A stretch of 64,000 bases of DNA from Arthrobacter sp. B2a2-09 (GTDB taxonomy: Bacteria > Actinomycetota > Actinomycetes > Actinomycetales > Micrococcaceae). Shown one piece after another: positions 25,489-33,708 of this stretch. The notes beneath the pieces were generated by a model that did no database searches, was not told the DNA's origin, and worked only from the letters and a program-made list of their open reading frames with translations. Within the stretch, counting starts at the first letter, position 1. Every line of letters starts with the position of its first letter. The stretch is from contig NZ_JAMXIC010000006.1 in NCBI RefSeq assembly GCF_027587375.1, positions 62,001-126,000 of the forward strand, read 5' to 3'. The position numbers and the translations under genes are program-made.

Positions 25489-25692
25489 GTGGCAACAGGT
25501 ATTGTCAAATGGTTCAACGCCGAGAAGGGTTTCGGCTTCATTGCCCCCGACGACGGTTCGGCGGACGTCTTTGCCCACTACTCGGCGATCGCCTCGAGTG
25601 GGTACCGATCACTGGACGAGAATCAGCGGGTCCAGTTCGACGTCGTGCAGGGCCCGAAAGGCCCCCAGGCGGAGAACATCCAACCCCTGTGA
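25489..25692 (+). CDS. Cold shock protein (CspA family)
   Basis: 67 residues from the GTG at 25489, preceded by AAGGAA. It is a single OB-fold with both RNA-binding motifs: KGFGFIAP (RNP1) and VFAHYSAI (RNP2, usually VFVHFSAI). [20 protein letters not shown] is the classic start. It binds single-stranded RNA and DNA as a chaperone and antiterminator. The longer frame from 25447 would translate the leader hairpin and is rejected. Confidence 0.95.
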   Translation: MATGIVKWFNAEKGFGFIAPDDGSADVFAHYSAIASSGYRSLDENQRVQFDVVQGPKGPQAENIQPL

Positions 25693-25708
25693 CGGTAGGG
25701 CACTTTTC

Positions 25709-26443
25709 CTAGGGCAGTTCTGCAAGCAGCCGGCCCCACTTGGGCGCCAGTAACGGCGCTCCGGCAAGCTTGAGGCAATGCCACAGCGTCACCGCTACGG
25801 AATCAAGCACTGGTACTCCGGTGGTTTCCTCCACTTCCGCGGTGACGTTGGCGCCGTAAAGGTTCGTGCACAAGTAAATGAGCGCGTCCGGGTTCGAGGC
25901 GACAAGTTCCAAGGACCCGGGCAGCATTTCTGCGTCCGTGACCCGGGCGAAGGATTCGTTGTTGCTGAGGTCCAGGTGGCGATGGTCCACCGTCTTGATC
26001 CCTTCGCGCGCATATGACTCAATGACGGCTTGGTTTACGTCCCCGGTATAGGGCGTGAACATGCCGATCTTCTCCGTGCCGAACGTCTTGAAGGCCTCCA
26101 GGTAAGCCAACGTGGACGTCGTGGCCGGGATCCCGGTGGCCTCCGTGATTTCCCGGACCAGGGCCTCGTCATGCGCGGCACCCAGCCAGGAACCCGAGGT
26201 TCCGTTCCACGCGATGACGTCCACGTCCGCCGTCGCAAGCAATGCGGCGGCCTCCCGCATGACGGCCGGGTCAAACTGTTTGTCCGAAGAATCATCCAGC
26301 GCAATCCGGGTGACCGGAATCCGCGTGAAGTGGATGGTGACGTCCTGGCGGTCACCCAGGATCCGGTAGCTCTGCGGCTCCAGGCACGTGTTGGACGACG
26401 GCACGATCATGCCGATGCGGGTGGGGCGGTGTGCGGAAGGCAT
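25709..26443 (-). CDS. Maleate isomerase / arylmalonate decarboxylase-like protein
   Basis: The ATG at 26443 follows AGGAG; 244 residues. The Asp/Glu racemase superfamily fold is indicated by RIGMIVPSSNTCLEPQSYRI, WNGTSGSWLGA, EKIGMFTPYTGDVNQAVIES and LIYLCTNLYG. The first catalytic position has Asn-Gly instead of Cys, while the second keeps Cys (YLCTN). One-cysteine members include arylmalonate decarboxylase; two-cysteine members isomerise maleate. So a racemase/isomerase chemistry using both faces is unlikely here and a decarboxylase or a lyase is possible. It lies seven bases after the hydantoinase gene in an operon. Confidence 0.75.
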   Translation of the reverse strand: MPSAHRPTRIGMIVPSSNTCLEPQSYRILGDRQDVTIHFTRIPVTRIALDDSSDKQFDPAVMREAAALLATADVDVIAWNGTSGSWLGAAHDEALVREITEATGIPATTSTLAYLEAFKTFGTEKIGMFTPYTGDVNQAVIESYAREGIKTVDHRHLDLSNNESFARVTDAEMLPGSLELVASNPDALIYLCTNLYGANVTAEVEETTGVPVLDSVAVTLWHCLKLAGAPLLAPKWGRLLAELP

Positions 26444-26450
26444 GGTTCTC

Positions 26451-27899
26451 CTAAGCAGGAACGGTGGTGGGAACGGACAGCGATTCTCGAACGGACAGGG
26501 CATCGCGGTGGGCGGCGAAGCCGTTGCGGGCCACGAAACGGCCCACTGGGCCGGGATCGTGGAAACCGCCGTCGTCGACCACCACGCGTCCGGCGGAGAC
26601 GACGACGGCGGGCCAGCCGCTCAGCGTCTTCCCTTCGAAAGGCGAGAAGTCAGTTCCCATGTGGAGGGCGCCGCCGTCGACCTCGCGTTCTTCGGCGGGA
26701 TCAAAGATGACCAGATCGGCGTCGAACCCTACGGCGATAGTGCCCTTGCCGGGCACGGCGTTGATCCGCGCCGGGCCGGCCGAGAAGACCTCAACGAAGT
26801 CCTCCACGGTGCTGTCAGGCCCCATCGCCGTGAACGTGACGGGCATGCGGGTTTCGACGCCGGGCAGTCCGTGCGGCATGAAGCGGACGTCGTCGGTGCG
26901 CTCGCGCTTCTGCGAGAGGTCGTAGCAGGAGTGGTCCGAGGACACGGTGTGGATGGCTCCGGCTGCGAGGCGTTCCTTCAGCGCGGCCACGGTTTCGGCG
27001 CTGCGCATCGGCGGGCAGCATGCATACCATTCGGGAAACTCGCTGCCGTAGACGGTGTCGTCCAGCGTCAAGTAGTGCGGGCACGTCTCGGAGTAGGCTT
27101 CCTGGCCTCGCTCGCGGGCCTCAGTGACAAGATCCACGGCACCCGGGGTGGACTGGTGCACAAAGTAGACCGGCGCTCCGGTGTACTCGGCCATGGCGAG
27201 GGTCTCTTTGACGGAAATTTCCTCGGCGAGTTCAGGGCGCGTGGAGTGCAGGTGCTCGATGCCGATCCGGCCGTCAGCGGCGTGCTGTTCTGTGCAGTCG
27301 GCGATGATGGGATCGTGCTCCGCATGGATGTACGTGAGTCCGTCCAAGCGCACCATTTCGCGCATGACCTTCAGGATGGTGTCGCCGTCGGCCATGGTGG
27401 AGCCGCGGTTGGTGGTGTACATCTTTACCGAACGGACGCCCTCGGCGGCGAGCTGCTCCAGCTGCCAGGGCACGGTCTCATCCCAGCTGACCACGGAGCC
27501 GTGCAACGCGACGTCGCAGCGTGACTCGGCGGCCAATCGCTTCTTGTTCAGGACGGCGTCCAGCGGGGATTCCTGGGCGTCACGCGGAATACCAAAGTCG
27601 ATGATGGTTGTGGTCCCGCCCCACAGGGCCGCGGTGGAGGTGGTGCGGTAGTCGTCCAGGGTACGGAAGCGGCCGGTCACTTGGGCCACGTGGCAATGGC
27701 CGTCCACGCCGCCCGGGATGACCAACTTGCCGGACGCGTCGATGGTGCGGGAGGCGGCGGGGACCGGTTCAGCGGCGTCGATGAGCCGGGTGATGCGGCC
27801 GTCGTCGATCACTACGTGGGCGGCCTGCCGGCCGGTGTCATTGAAGACAGTGCTGTTGACCACGGTGCCGTGGGCGATGACGAGATCTGGGATGGTCAC
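26451..27899 (-). CDS. Hydantoinase / dihydropyrimidinase family amidohydrolase
   Basis: 482 residues, cyclic-amide hydrolase layout. The metal ligands are seen in order: VDGHCHVAQ (HxH), GVRSVKMYTT (carbamylated Lys), YIHAEHDP (His), YFVHQSTPGA (His) and TVSSDHSCYDL (Asp). The N- and C-terminal beta-sandwich parts (LVIAHGTVVN, AVVVSAGRVVVDD) are present. Members open cyclic diamides such as hydantoins, dihydropyrimidines or allantoin to carbamoyl amino acids. No carbamoylase gene accompanies it. The Asp/Glu racemase-type neighbours and the MFS transporter suggest a pathway for a cyclic ureide. Exact substrate unknown. Confidence 0.85.
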   Translation of the reverse strand: MTIPDLVIAHGTVVNSTVFNDTGRQAAHVVIDDGRITRLIDAAEPVPAASRTIDASGKLVIPGGVDGHCHVAQVTGRFRTLDDYRTTSTAALWGGTTTIIDFGIPRDAQESPLDAVLNKKRLAAESRCDVALHGSVVSWDETVPWQLEQLAAEGVRSVKMYTTNRGSTMADGDTILKVMREMVRLDGLTYIHAEHDPIIADCTEQHAADGRIGIEHLHSTRPELAEEISVKETLAMAEYTGAPVYFVHQSTPGAVDLVTEARERGQEAYSETCPHYLTLDDTVYGSEFPEWYACCPPMRSAETVAALKERLAAGAIHTVSSDHSCYDLSQKRERTDDVRFMPHGLPGVETRMPVTFTAMGPDSTVEDFVEVFSAGPARINAVPGKGTIAVGFDADLVIFDPAEEREVDGGALHMGTDFSPFEGKTLSGWPAVVVSAGRVVVDDGGFHDPGPVGRFVARNGFAAHRDALSVRESLSVPTTVPA

Positions 27900-27907
27900 G
27901 GTGGTCC

Positions 27908-28720
27908 CTACTTTCCGGCTGGAACGGCGGCGTTGCCGGCAGCTGAGGAGCCGGCGGCGGACTGGATGGCGGTCAGGGCGGCGTCGAGGTTTTCGGACAA
28001 CCCCCGGCGGTGCTTGACGGGCGGCGGCGCAAAAGCGCCCTCGCGGTGGAAACCGGACTGCAGCGCCACGACCGCTTCGGTCATGCGGATGCCCGCGGAA
28101 ATCCCGTCCACCACGGGCACGGGGATCTGTCCTTCAAGTTCGCGGGCGAGTCCGGCAAGCGGCGCACCTGCCAGGATGACGACGTCGGCGCCGTCCTCCG
28201 CGACTGCCTGCCGGCTCAGTGCCAGGAGGGTTTCCTTGAAATCCTGCTGTACGGTGCCGATGCCGTTGAGGCTCTGGTTGATGGAACGGATCGAAGCGAG
28301 ACGGCTGCCAAGTCCGAAATGCTCTACGCAGTCCCGGTACCAGGCGGTGATGCGGTCCGAAATGGCGATGATGGAGAAGCGCTGGCCCTGCAGGGCCGCG
28401 GCGCAGAGGGCGGCCTCCGTGATGCCGATGACCGGCACGTCGGTGAGTTCCTTGAGCGCAGGCATTCCAGGATCGCCGAATGCGGCCACCACGACGCCGT
28501 CGATGTGGTCCGCTGCGGGAGCCGCGCAGTGCTCGGCGATGATTTCGGCGACGGCGCCGGCTGCGATGAGGGCTTCAAAACGGGTCTCGATGTATTCGAC
28601 GCCGTGTCCGGCGGTCCGGACGATCAGTTCGGTGTCAGTCCCCGCCGAGCGGCGGGCTTCGGCGTCGATCAGCGCAGTGACATCTTCGCTGATGTTGGGA
28701 TTGATGACTAGCAATTTCAT
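27908..28720 (-). CDS. Hydantoin racemase-like Asp/Glu racemase superfamily protein
   Basis: 270 residues. MKLLVINPNISEDVTALIDA is the typical start of hydantoin racemase/Dcg1 proteins. At the two places where hydantoin and allantoin racemases have catalytic Cys, this protein has VVVAAFGDPG and VILAGAPLAG, that is, Ala at both. FGDPGMPALKE and VPVIGITEAALCAAAL otherwise fit the family. Two-base racemisation by cysteine is therefore not expected; it may be a different subfamily. The last 35 residues are Ala/Ser rich. It overlaps the GntR gene by four bases and lies eight bases before the hydantoinase. Confidence 0.75.
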   Translation of the reverse strand: MKLLVINPNISEDVTALIDAEARRSAGTDTELIVRTAGHGVEYIETRFEALIAAGAVAEIIAEHCAAPAADHIDGVVVAAFGDPGMPALKELTDVPVIGITEAALCAAALQGQRFSIIAISDRITAWYRDCVEHFGLGSRLASIRSINQSLNGIGTVQQDFKETLLALSRQAVAEDGADVVILAGAPLAGLARELEGQIPVPVVDGISAGIRMTEAVVALQSGFHREGAFAPPPVKHRRGLSENLDAALTAIQSAAGSSAAGNAAVPAGK

Positions 28721-29430
28721 GGTCGTTTGCCTTGCAACTTGAGTTCGGTGGCGGGCGAGTCCTGCGGAAACTGCTCGCGGTACTTTCCAATGTGCGACGC
28801 CGATTGGGTTGCGGCGCGCTCGGGATCGCCGCTGGCGATGGCGGCGTAGAGATCGCGGTGCTCCTGGATCAGTTCCGGCAGGTCGTCCACGTGGCGGAAG
28901 AGCCAGTGCATGCGGCCCTGGAGCGGTTCCAGCGCGGTGCGGAGAAAATCGTTGTTGGCGATGGCCGTGATGGCATCGTGGAATTCGCTGTTGGCGCGGT
29001 GCGCCTCGAGGATTGAGCCTTTCGCGAGGAAGCGATCGGCCTCATCGAGGAGCCCAGCCAGGTGTTTGAGGTCCTTGTCCGTGGCACGGGTCGCTACCAG
29101 GCGGCATGCGAGGACTTCGAGTGACTGACGGACGTCGAAGAGGTCCTCGACGTCTTTGGGGCTCAACCCTGCCACTTCGGAACCGCGGGAGGCCCGGTCC
29201 TGGATGAGGCCTTCCTGCCGCAGCATGCGAAGGGCTTCGCGGATGGGCAGGCGCGACACGTTGAATTCGGCAGCGAGGTCCCGCTCCACCAGCCGGGTGC
29301 CGGGCGCGTAATGACCCTCGAAGATTCGCGAACGGATGGTGTCCCGCACGGACTCCCTGAGGGGACGGTCCGTGGTGGGGGTTTCATCTGCAATCAGCAT
29401 CTTTGCTCCATTCGTGTTCTCTTGAGTCAT
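28717..29430 (-). CDS. GntR family regulator, FadR/FCD subfamily
   Basis: 237 residues. A winged helix at about residues 22-90 (PLRESVRDTIRSRIFEGHYA, RLVERDLAAEFNVSRLPIRE, LRMLRQEGLI) is followed by an all-helical FCD domain with the metal-binding pattern DVRQSLEVLACRLVA, NSEFHDAI and EHRDLYAAIASGD. These proteins sense a small acid and usually repress. Being first of the catabolic block and overlapping the racemase-like gene, it probably controls this operon and the MFS gene. TTGGTATACAA upstream of the MFS gene resembles GntR sites. Confidence 0.87.
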   Translation of the reverse strand: MTQENTNGAKMLIADETPTTDRPLRESVRDTIRSRIFEGHYAPGTRLVERDLAAEFNVSRLPIREALRMLRQEGLIQDRASRGSEVAGLSPKDVEDLFDVRQSLEVLACRLVATRATDKDLKHLAGLLDEADRFLAKGSILEAHRANSEFHDAITAIANNDFLRTALEPLQGRMHWLFRHVDDLPELIQEHRDLYAAIASGDPERAATQSASHIGKYREQFPQDSPATELKLQGKRP

Positions 29431-29502
29431 TGCGCCCGGCTGCCCGGCGGGCGTCTGGCTTTCGGGTGGTTCAGGACCGTCCGGCCAGACCGGTCAGGCG
29501 AG

Positions 29503-30855
29503 TTAGACCGGAAGCCGTTTGCCGTAGTCCAGCGTCAGCACGGAGACGCCCATGATGATCGCGGAGCCGACAAAGTACAGGAGGGCCCAGGTGTAGGAGC
29601 CCGTGGCCCCGACAATCAGGCCTACCACAATCGGGGTGACGAAGCCTGAGATGTTGCCGCTGAAGTTCATCGCGCCACCCAGGACGCCCGAGTTGGTGCG
29701 GCCGCCCAGGATGGCGGGGATGCTCCAGAAGAGGCCGACCCAGCGGAGGAAGAACATGACCACGGACAGCAGGACAACGGCCGTCGTCGGGTCTGCCACG
29801 ATGGTGACGCCTACCAGGCCGCCAATCACTACGACGCTGGAGATGCCGAGCAGGGTGCGCATGACCTTGTTTGCCGAGGCGCCGGCCGCACGCCATTTGT
29901 CCGCGATGGTGCCGCCAAGGATTTCACCGACAAAGCCGGCGCCGAAGATCACGAAGGTGGACCAGCCGATGGTGTTCAGGTTGAAGTGCTTGGCCTGGGC
30001 CAGGTACAACGGGCCCCACGTCAGCAGGCCGTAGAACACGCCGTTGAAGCCAAGCCAGCCAAAGCACATGGCCCAGAAGGAGCGGAATTTCAGGTAGGGG
30101 AGGAGGGCGCGCTTGCCCTTGACGCCGTCCTTCCTGGCCTCTGCGTCTTCCTCGGCGTGAGACGACTCGATGTACGCGGCCTCGGCGTCGTTGACGCGCT
30201 TGTGGTTGCGGGGATTGTCGCGGACGTACCACCAGACAGCCAAGCCCATGAGGACCGTCGCGGCGCCGGCGATGATGAACGAGTAGCGCCAGCTGCCTGT
30301 TGAGGCGATGAGCCACGTGATGAGGATGCCGCCCAGGCCAGCTCCGAGCGGGGCGCCTGCGTCGAGGATCGTGGCTCCGCGGCCGCGCTCCTTCTTGTGC
30401 ATCCAGATGGCGTTGAGTTTGCCGCCGGCCGGCATGACTCCAGCCTCAGCTACGCCGATGCCCAAACGTGCAATGAACATGCTGAGGAAGCCGCCAGCCA
30501 GGCCGGATGCTGCCGTTGCGGCACCCCAGCCGATGCACGACGCGGTGACGACCTTGCGGGGACCGAACTTGTCGATGAGCAAGCCGACCGGGATCTGCAT
30601 GAGGGCATAGGTCCAGAAGAATGCTGAAAGGAGGAGCCCGACGAGCTCCGGTGCGAGGTTGAATTCCTTTTGGATGATGGGCAATGCCACGGAAATGGAG
30701 CCGCGGTCGATGTAGTTGACGGCTACCAGGATCAGCAGCAGGACGAAGAGCCTCCAACGGACACGCGTGCGTCGCTGCACGCCGTCCTTGCCGGCTTCTT
30801 CTGCTGTTTTTCCTTCGGCTGCATGCGCCGCTGTTTCGGTGTTTTGGAGAGACAC
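29503..30855 (-). CDS. MFS transporter, anion:cation symporter type
   Basis: The GTG at 30855 follows GAAGGAG at good distance; 450 residues with 12 expected helices. NYIDRGSISVALPIIQKEFN in helix 1, LIDKFGPRKVV between helices 2 and 3, and MHKKERGRGATILDAGAPLG in helix 5 are characteristic of the ACS family (hexuronate, galactarate and tartrate transporters). It probably imports the organic anion degraded by the hydantoinase-type operon that follows it on the same strand 72 bases later. The frame open upstream to 31041 runs through the operator and is not used. Confidence 0.85.
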   Translation of the reverse strand: MSLQNTETAAHAAEGKTAEEAGKDGVQRRTRVRWRLFVLLLILVAVNYIDRGSISVALPIIQKEFNLAPELVGLLLSAFFWTYALMQIPVGLLIDKFGPRKVVTASCIGWGAATAASGLAGGFLSMFIARLGIGVAEAGVMPAGGKLNAIWMHKKERGRGATILDAGAPLGAGLGGILITWLIASTGSWRYSFIIAGAATVLMGLAVWWYVRDNPRNHKRVNDAEAAYIESSHAEEDAEARKDGVKGKRALLPYLKFRSFWAMCFGWLGFNGVFYGLLTWGPLYLAQAKHFNLNTIGWSTFVIFGAGFVGEILGGTIADKWRAAGASANKVMRTLLGISSVVVIGGLVGVTIVADPTTAVVLLSVVMFFLRWVGLFWSIPAILGGRTNSGVLGGAMNFSGNISGFVTPIVVGLIVGATGSYTWALLYFVGSAIIMGVSVLTLDYGKRLPV

Positions 30856-31008
30856 AGTTTCTCCTTCAGGGGGAGTTTGAGGAGCGGGGAAAGTCTTGAA
30901 TTGTTGAGCTGGGTGCGGGTTGCCGCGGCAGCTGGACTCGCGCCGGCGGCAGCTGTAACGGCCCGGTCCTCTTTCTGGAGGAGGGACGCTGCCGGTTCGC
31001 TGAGTCCG

Positions 31009-31037
31009 TTTTGGGATCCCGCGTTGGGATCCCAAAA
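31009..31037. promoter_or_regulatory. Perfect 12-base inverted repeat upstream of the MFS gene
   Basis: TTTTGGGATCCC (31009-31020) and GGGATCCCAAAA (31026-31037) are exact inverted copies with a 5-base spacer. Each arm holds GGGATCCC, itself a palindrome. The site is about 155 bases before the MFS start. It is a strong operator candidate for the nearby GntR or an unlinked regulator. Confidence 0.6.
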
Positions 31038-31074
31038 TCAAAATTAGATGTGACCCGTCGCACTGTCAAGAGTT

Positions 31075-31085
31075 TTGGTATACAA
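31075..31085. promoter_or_regulatory. GntR-like half-palindrome TTGGTATACAA
   Basis: TTGGTATACAA has a GTATAC core flanked by TTG and AA, close to sites bound by FadR-type GntR proteins. It lies 38 bases beyond the large inverted repeat. One arm position is imperfect. Confidence 0.4.
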
Positions 31086-31228
31086 AGCGAAGAAATGGAA
31101 TGTGACCGAGTGCCTGGCGGGGCTGGATTGGCGGCGTTTCTTGGGTGGCGTGGCGGGCAGGTGGGATACCGGAAGGTGTAAAGGTGCCTGGGGGCGCGGG
31201 ATAGGGTACCGGGGTTCCCGTTGTGGCG

Positions 31229-31295
31229 GCGACGCGCTCCCTACCTCGCGACGCGCTCCCTACCTCACGACGCGCTCCCTACCTCACGACGCGCG
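31229..31295. repeat. 19-base tandem repeat, about 3.5 copies
   Basis: Units at 31229-31247, 31248-31266 and 31267-31285 read GCGACGCGCTCCCTACCTC with one change (first base A in the third), followed by a partial unit to 31295. No spacers, so not a CRISPR array. Confidence 0.8.
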
Positions 31296-31408
31296 GCTGG
31301 CTATGGGACGAGGAGAAAGTACGGCGACGCGCGAATTCCGGTGTCGATAGGGAATTTCTGAGTCACTAGGCGTTTCGGGCGTCGAGGGCGGACAGGATCG
31401 GGGAGGGC

Positions 31409-32356
31409 TTAGCTCGGATTCAGGTCGGCGAGAGCCGTCAGTGCTCGCTCGGGATGTTCCGCGGTGCGGTTGAGGACGTACAACCACCACTCGCCACCGA
31501 AGATGACGTACTCGCGCGTCCGGTAGCCGTCCCTATGGAGTCGGTCCAGTAGCTCAGGTCCCAGCCCGAGGAGCATCTCGAATTCGATCGCGCCGGACTT
31601 CAGCGCGTCGCCGTGCCTGGCGATGAGCGTGTTGACGAGCGCGTCATCGTGGGTCGCGAGGGACAGCGAATGGCCGGAAAGGATCAGCTCGTTCGCCAGA
31701 TCGAGGTAGGCGGCAGTCAGCTCGACGCTGTTGCGAGGGTAGGCGACGGACTCGGGTTCAAGGAACGCGCCTTTGACCAGCCGAACGGTGCCCGGGTGGC
31801 GAAGGACCCGCTCAAGGTCTCCGAGCGTGCGGTGCAGGCGCGCTTGGAGCGTGATCCCGACGCGGGGGATCTCAGCAGCGAGCTCGTCGTACAGGTCGAG
31901 GACCAAATCGGTCCGATCCGAACCTTCGGCCGAGATCATCAGTCCCGTTCCGTACGGTTCAGTTATCGCGGCAAGCTGGCGCACATGGTTGAGGGCCAGG
32001 TCGCGGTCCACGAGAGCGCCGAGGTGGGAGAGATCGAAAGAGATGGTGCTCGGCAGGCCGGCCTTCCCGAGGGCAGCGCCCAACTCAAGGAACACCCCGG
32101 CTTCCGAGCGTGCCAGGTCCGCGTTGCGTACGCTCTCACCGGCGTATTCGATACTCGCGGCATGCCCGCGGGCCACCGCCGCCGCCGCTACCTCGATGGC
32201 GTCCGCGGCAGTGTCTCCGGCCGAGTATCGCCTTGCCACGCGCGAGGCCATCGTCGCCAAGGCTGGTGTGGACATGACATGTTGCTTCAGGTCTTCATCC
32301 AATGCCCACGCCCGAAGGGTATCGGCAGCACGCTCCAGATCAATCTTGGTAGTCAC
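31409..32356 (-). CDS. Proline dehydrogenase family protein
   Basis: 315 residues from a GTG at 32356; the frame is open to 32458 but that part overlaps the upstream gene. The FAD-dependent TIM barrel of proline dehydrogenase is recognised from SISFDLSHLGALVDRDLALN-type spacing (here STISFDLSHLGALVDRDLAL), GTGLMISAEGSDRTDLVLDL, GTVRLVKGAFLEPESVAYPR, LSLATHDDALV and the C-terminal FGGEWWLYVLNRTAEHPE. It oxidises proline to pyrroline-5-carboxylate. No P5C dehydrogenase gene is beside it. No clear ribosome site supports the start. Confidence 0.8.
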   Translation of the reverse strand: MTTKIDLERAADTLRAWALDEDLKQHVMSTPALATMASRVARRYSAGDTAADAIEVAAAAVARGHAASIEYAGESVRNADLARSEAGVFLELGAALGKAGLPSTISFDLSHLGALVDRDLALNHVRQLAAITEPYGTGLMISAEGSDRTDLVLDLYDELAAEIPRVGITLQARLHRTLGDLERVLRHPGTVRLVKGAFLEPESVAYPRNSVELTAAYLDLANELILSGHSLSLATHDDALVNTLIARHGDALKSGAIEFEMLLGLGPELLDRLHRDGYRTREYVIFGGEWWLYVLNRTAEHPERALTALADLNPS

Positions 32357-32436
32357 CCGACAAACTGTACCTGCGGAGTTTGCGGGCACCGGCGTCGGGT
32401 TCACGATGCGAAATCCGGAGCGTCCCGTCCGCCTTA

Positions 32437-32691
32437 CTAGTCCTCCGGTAAACACCACACCGCGATGCGCACGCCGTCCGGATCCGCCGTGATGCGGAGC
32501 CGCAGTTCCCGGCCTAAGAGGGCTTCATGCCCATCCTCCGATGTCAGCTGGTCCGCGAGTTTGCTGATGGCAACGGCCATCGCCCGGCCCCAGTGCTGGG
32601 GCTCCCGGCTCGTGGCCACCGCCTCGGCGCTGGGCTGGCCGGGAACGGGCACCCCTGCGGAATCCAGCTCCCTCGGGTCCATGGCGCTCAT
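32437..32691 (-). CDS. Small hypothetical protein
   Basis: 84 residues, soluble, no recognised motif. It contains HWGRAMAVAISKLADQLTSE and ends RLRITADPDGVRIAVWCLPE, a pattern of helix then beta strands. It lies 30 bases after the ACT membrane protein on the same strand and may form an operon with it and proline dehydrogenase. A start at 32682 is equally possible. Confidence 0.45.
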   Translation of the reverse strand: MSAMDPRELDSAGVPVPGQPSAEAVATSREPQHWGRAMAVAISKLADQLTSEDGHEALLGRELRLRITADPDGVRIAVWCLPED

Positions 32692-32721
32692 CCCGCCACC
32701 GCCTTCCAGTTGTCGGCCGGT

Positions 32722-33585
32722 TTAGTCCCGGTCCTTGGACTCGGCGCTGCGGGTGTGCGCCAGGATTTCCGCCAGCTCGGCAAGCCGATGGGCACGTGCT
32801 GATTCCGCCGGTGTGAACGGCTCGCCCGGCCGGGAGAACAGGAGCGGTCCGTGCCAGGCGGTAGGGATCTTGAGGAACGTCGTGGAGGGCCCGACGGCGG
32901 CCTCCGCCTCCGCGGCCGGACCTTCGGGTTCGGGGGTGACGATTTTCGCCGAGAGGAGTTCCGCAACCGCTAGCGGCAGTTCGTCCGGGTTGTCGGCGAT
33001 CCGGGCAGCCAGGCTCAGGGCCTTGGTCTGGCCGTCCGCCATGGCGAGTGCAGTGGTAGGCCACACGTGCGAATCCCGACCGCCGCCGTCGTCGAGCGCT
33101 GTCAGCAGCTCATGCTCGCCGAGGTGGCCCGGGGCGGACAACACGAATTCGTCCATGACGGCTCCATCCACGGGATGGACATGAATGCTGAGGATGTTGA
33201 TGTCCGTTCGCGCGAGCGATTGGGTGATGCGTTGGAGGGAGCCCGGCTGGTCGCGGAGCACGGTCCTCGCCCGCCAAAGCGCCGGGGCCGAATGGAGCTT
33301 CCTGCGGTGGCGGAGGGCAGGCGCGTGGATCCAGCGCCGCAGAATCCTGGCCGCGGATGGCTCGGCGACCCAAATGACCAGGACCGTCGCTGTCACCGTC
33401 AGGAGGAGCACCTTGGCCAGGTAAGGCAGTTGCGTTTCAACCACGGCGGCGTGGACAAGAAGTTCGATGGGCAGCATCACGGCGATTTGGGCCACTGTTA
33501 CCCGGGCCTTCGGAGCCTCGGGCATCTGGCCGCACACTTCGCAGGTGAGCTCGGCTGTAGCGGGAGTCCTCGTGTTCGGCTTCAT
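32722..33585 (-). CDS. Membrane-anchored ACT domain protein
   Basis: 287 residues. A short N-terminus with CEVCGQ (a Cys pair, possible metal site) precedes two membrane helices at about 31-52 and 56-76 (IAVMLPIELLVHAAVV, LLLTVTATVLVIWVA). A basic linker leads to an ACT domain at about 105-150, with LRDQPGSLQRITQSLARTDI and NILSIHVHPVDGAVMDEFVL. ACT domains bind amino acids. A long C-terminal region with an acidic Glu/Ala stretch has no recognised motif. The pairing of a membrane anchor and ACT domain beside proline dehydrogenase suggests amino acid sensing, which is inference. Confidence 0.65.
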   Translation of the reverse strand: MKPNTRTPATAELTCEVCGQMPEAPKARVTVAQIAVMLPIELLVHAAVVETQLPYLAKVLLLTVTATVLVIWVAEPSAARILRRWIHAPALRHRRKLHSAPALWRARTVLRDQPGSLQRITQSLARTDINILSIHVHPVDGAVMDEFVLSAPGHLGEHELLTALDDGGGRDSHVWPTTALAMADGQTKALSLAARIADNPDELPLAVAELLSAKIVTPEPEGPAAEAEAAVGPSTTFLKIPTAWHGPLLFSRPGEPFTPAESARAHRLAELAEILAHTRSAESKDRD

Positions 33586-33708
33586 GGCACCAATCGTGCC
33601 GGAGCCCTGTTTCAGGCGGATTGCGCCTACGTCACGATCTTAGGCAGCACTGCTGCGGGCCAGTTCGGCGCCGACCGGACGCGCCGAACTGGCCTTAGCG
33701 CCCGAAAA

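Larger units (their letters stand above)
30856..31408. other. 553-base intergenic region with operators and a tandem repeat
   Basis: This region lies upstream of the MFS gene and downstream of the proline dehydrogenase gene. It carries a strong inverted repeat (31009-31037), a GntR-like site (31075-31085) and a 19-base tandem repeat (31229-31295). A plus-strand frame at 31075-31350 is open but has no ribosome site and crosses the tandem repeat, so no gene is called. Confidence 0.6.

Noticed and set aside
26451..27899. Allantoinase assignment
   Set aside because: The family fits, but no allantoate, ureidoglycolate or purine genes are in the operon, so the broader hydantoinase/dihydropyrimidinase name was kept.
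31229..31295. Possible CRISPR-like repeat
   Set aside because: The 19-base units are directly adjacent with no spacers, and there are no cas genes.
31075..31350. Possible small plus-strand gene between the MFS and proline dehydrogenase genes
   Set aside because: No ribosome site, crosses the tandem repeat, and the composition (Arg, Gly, Trp) looks like random GC-rich translation.
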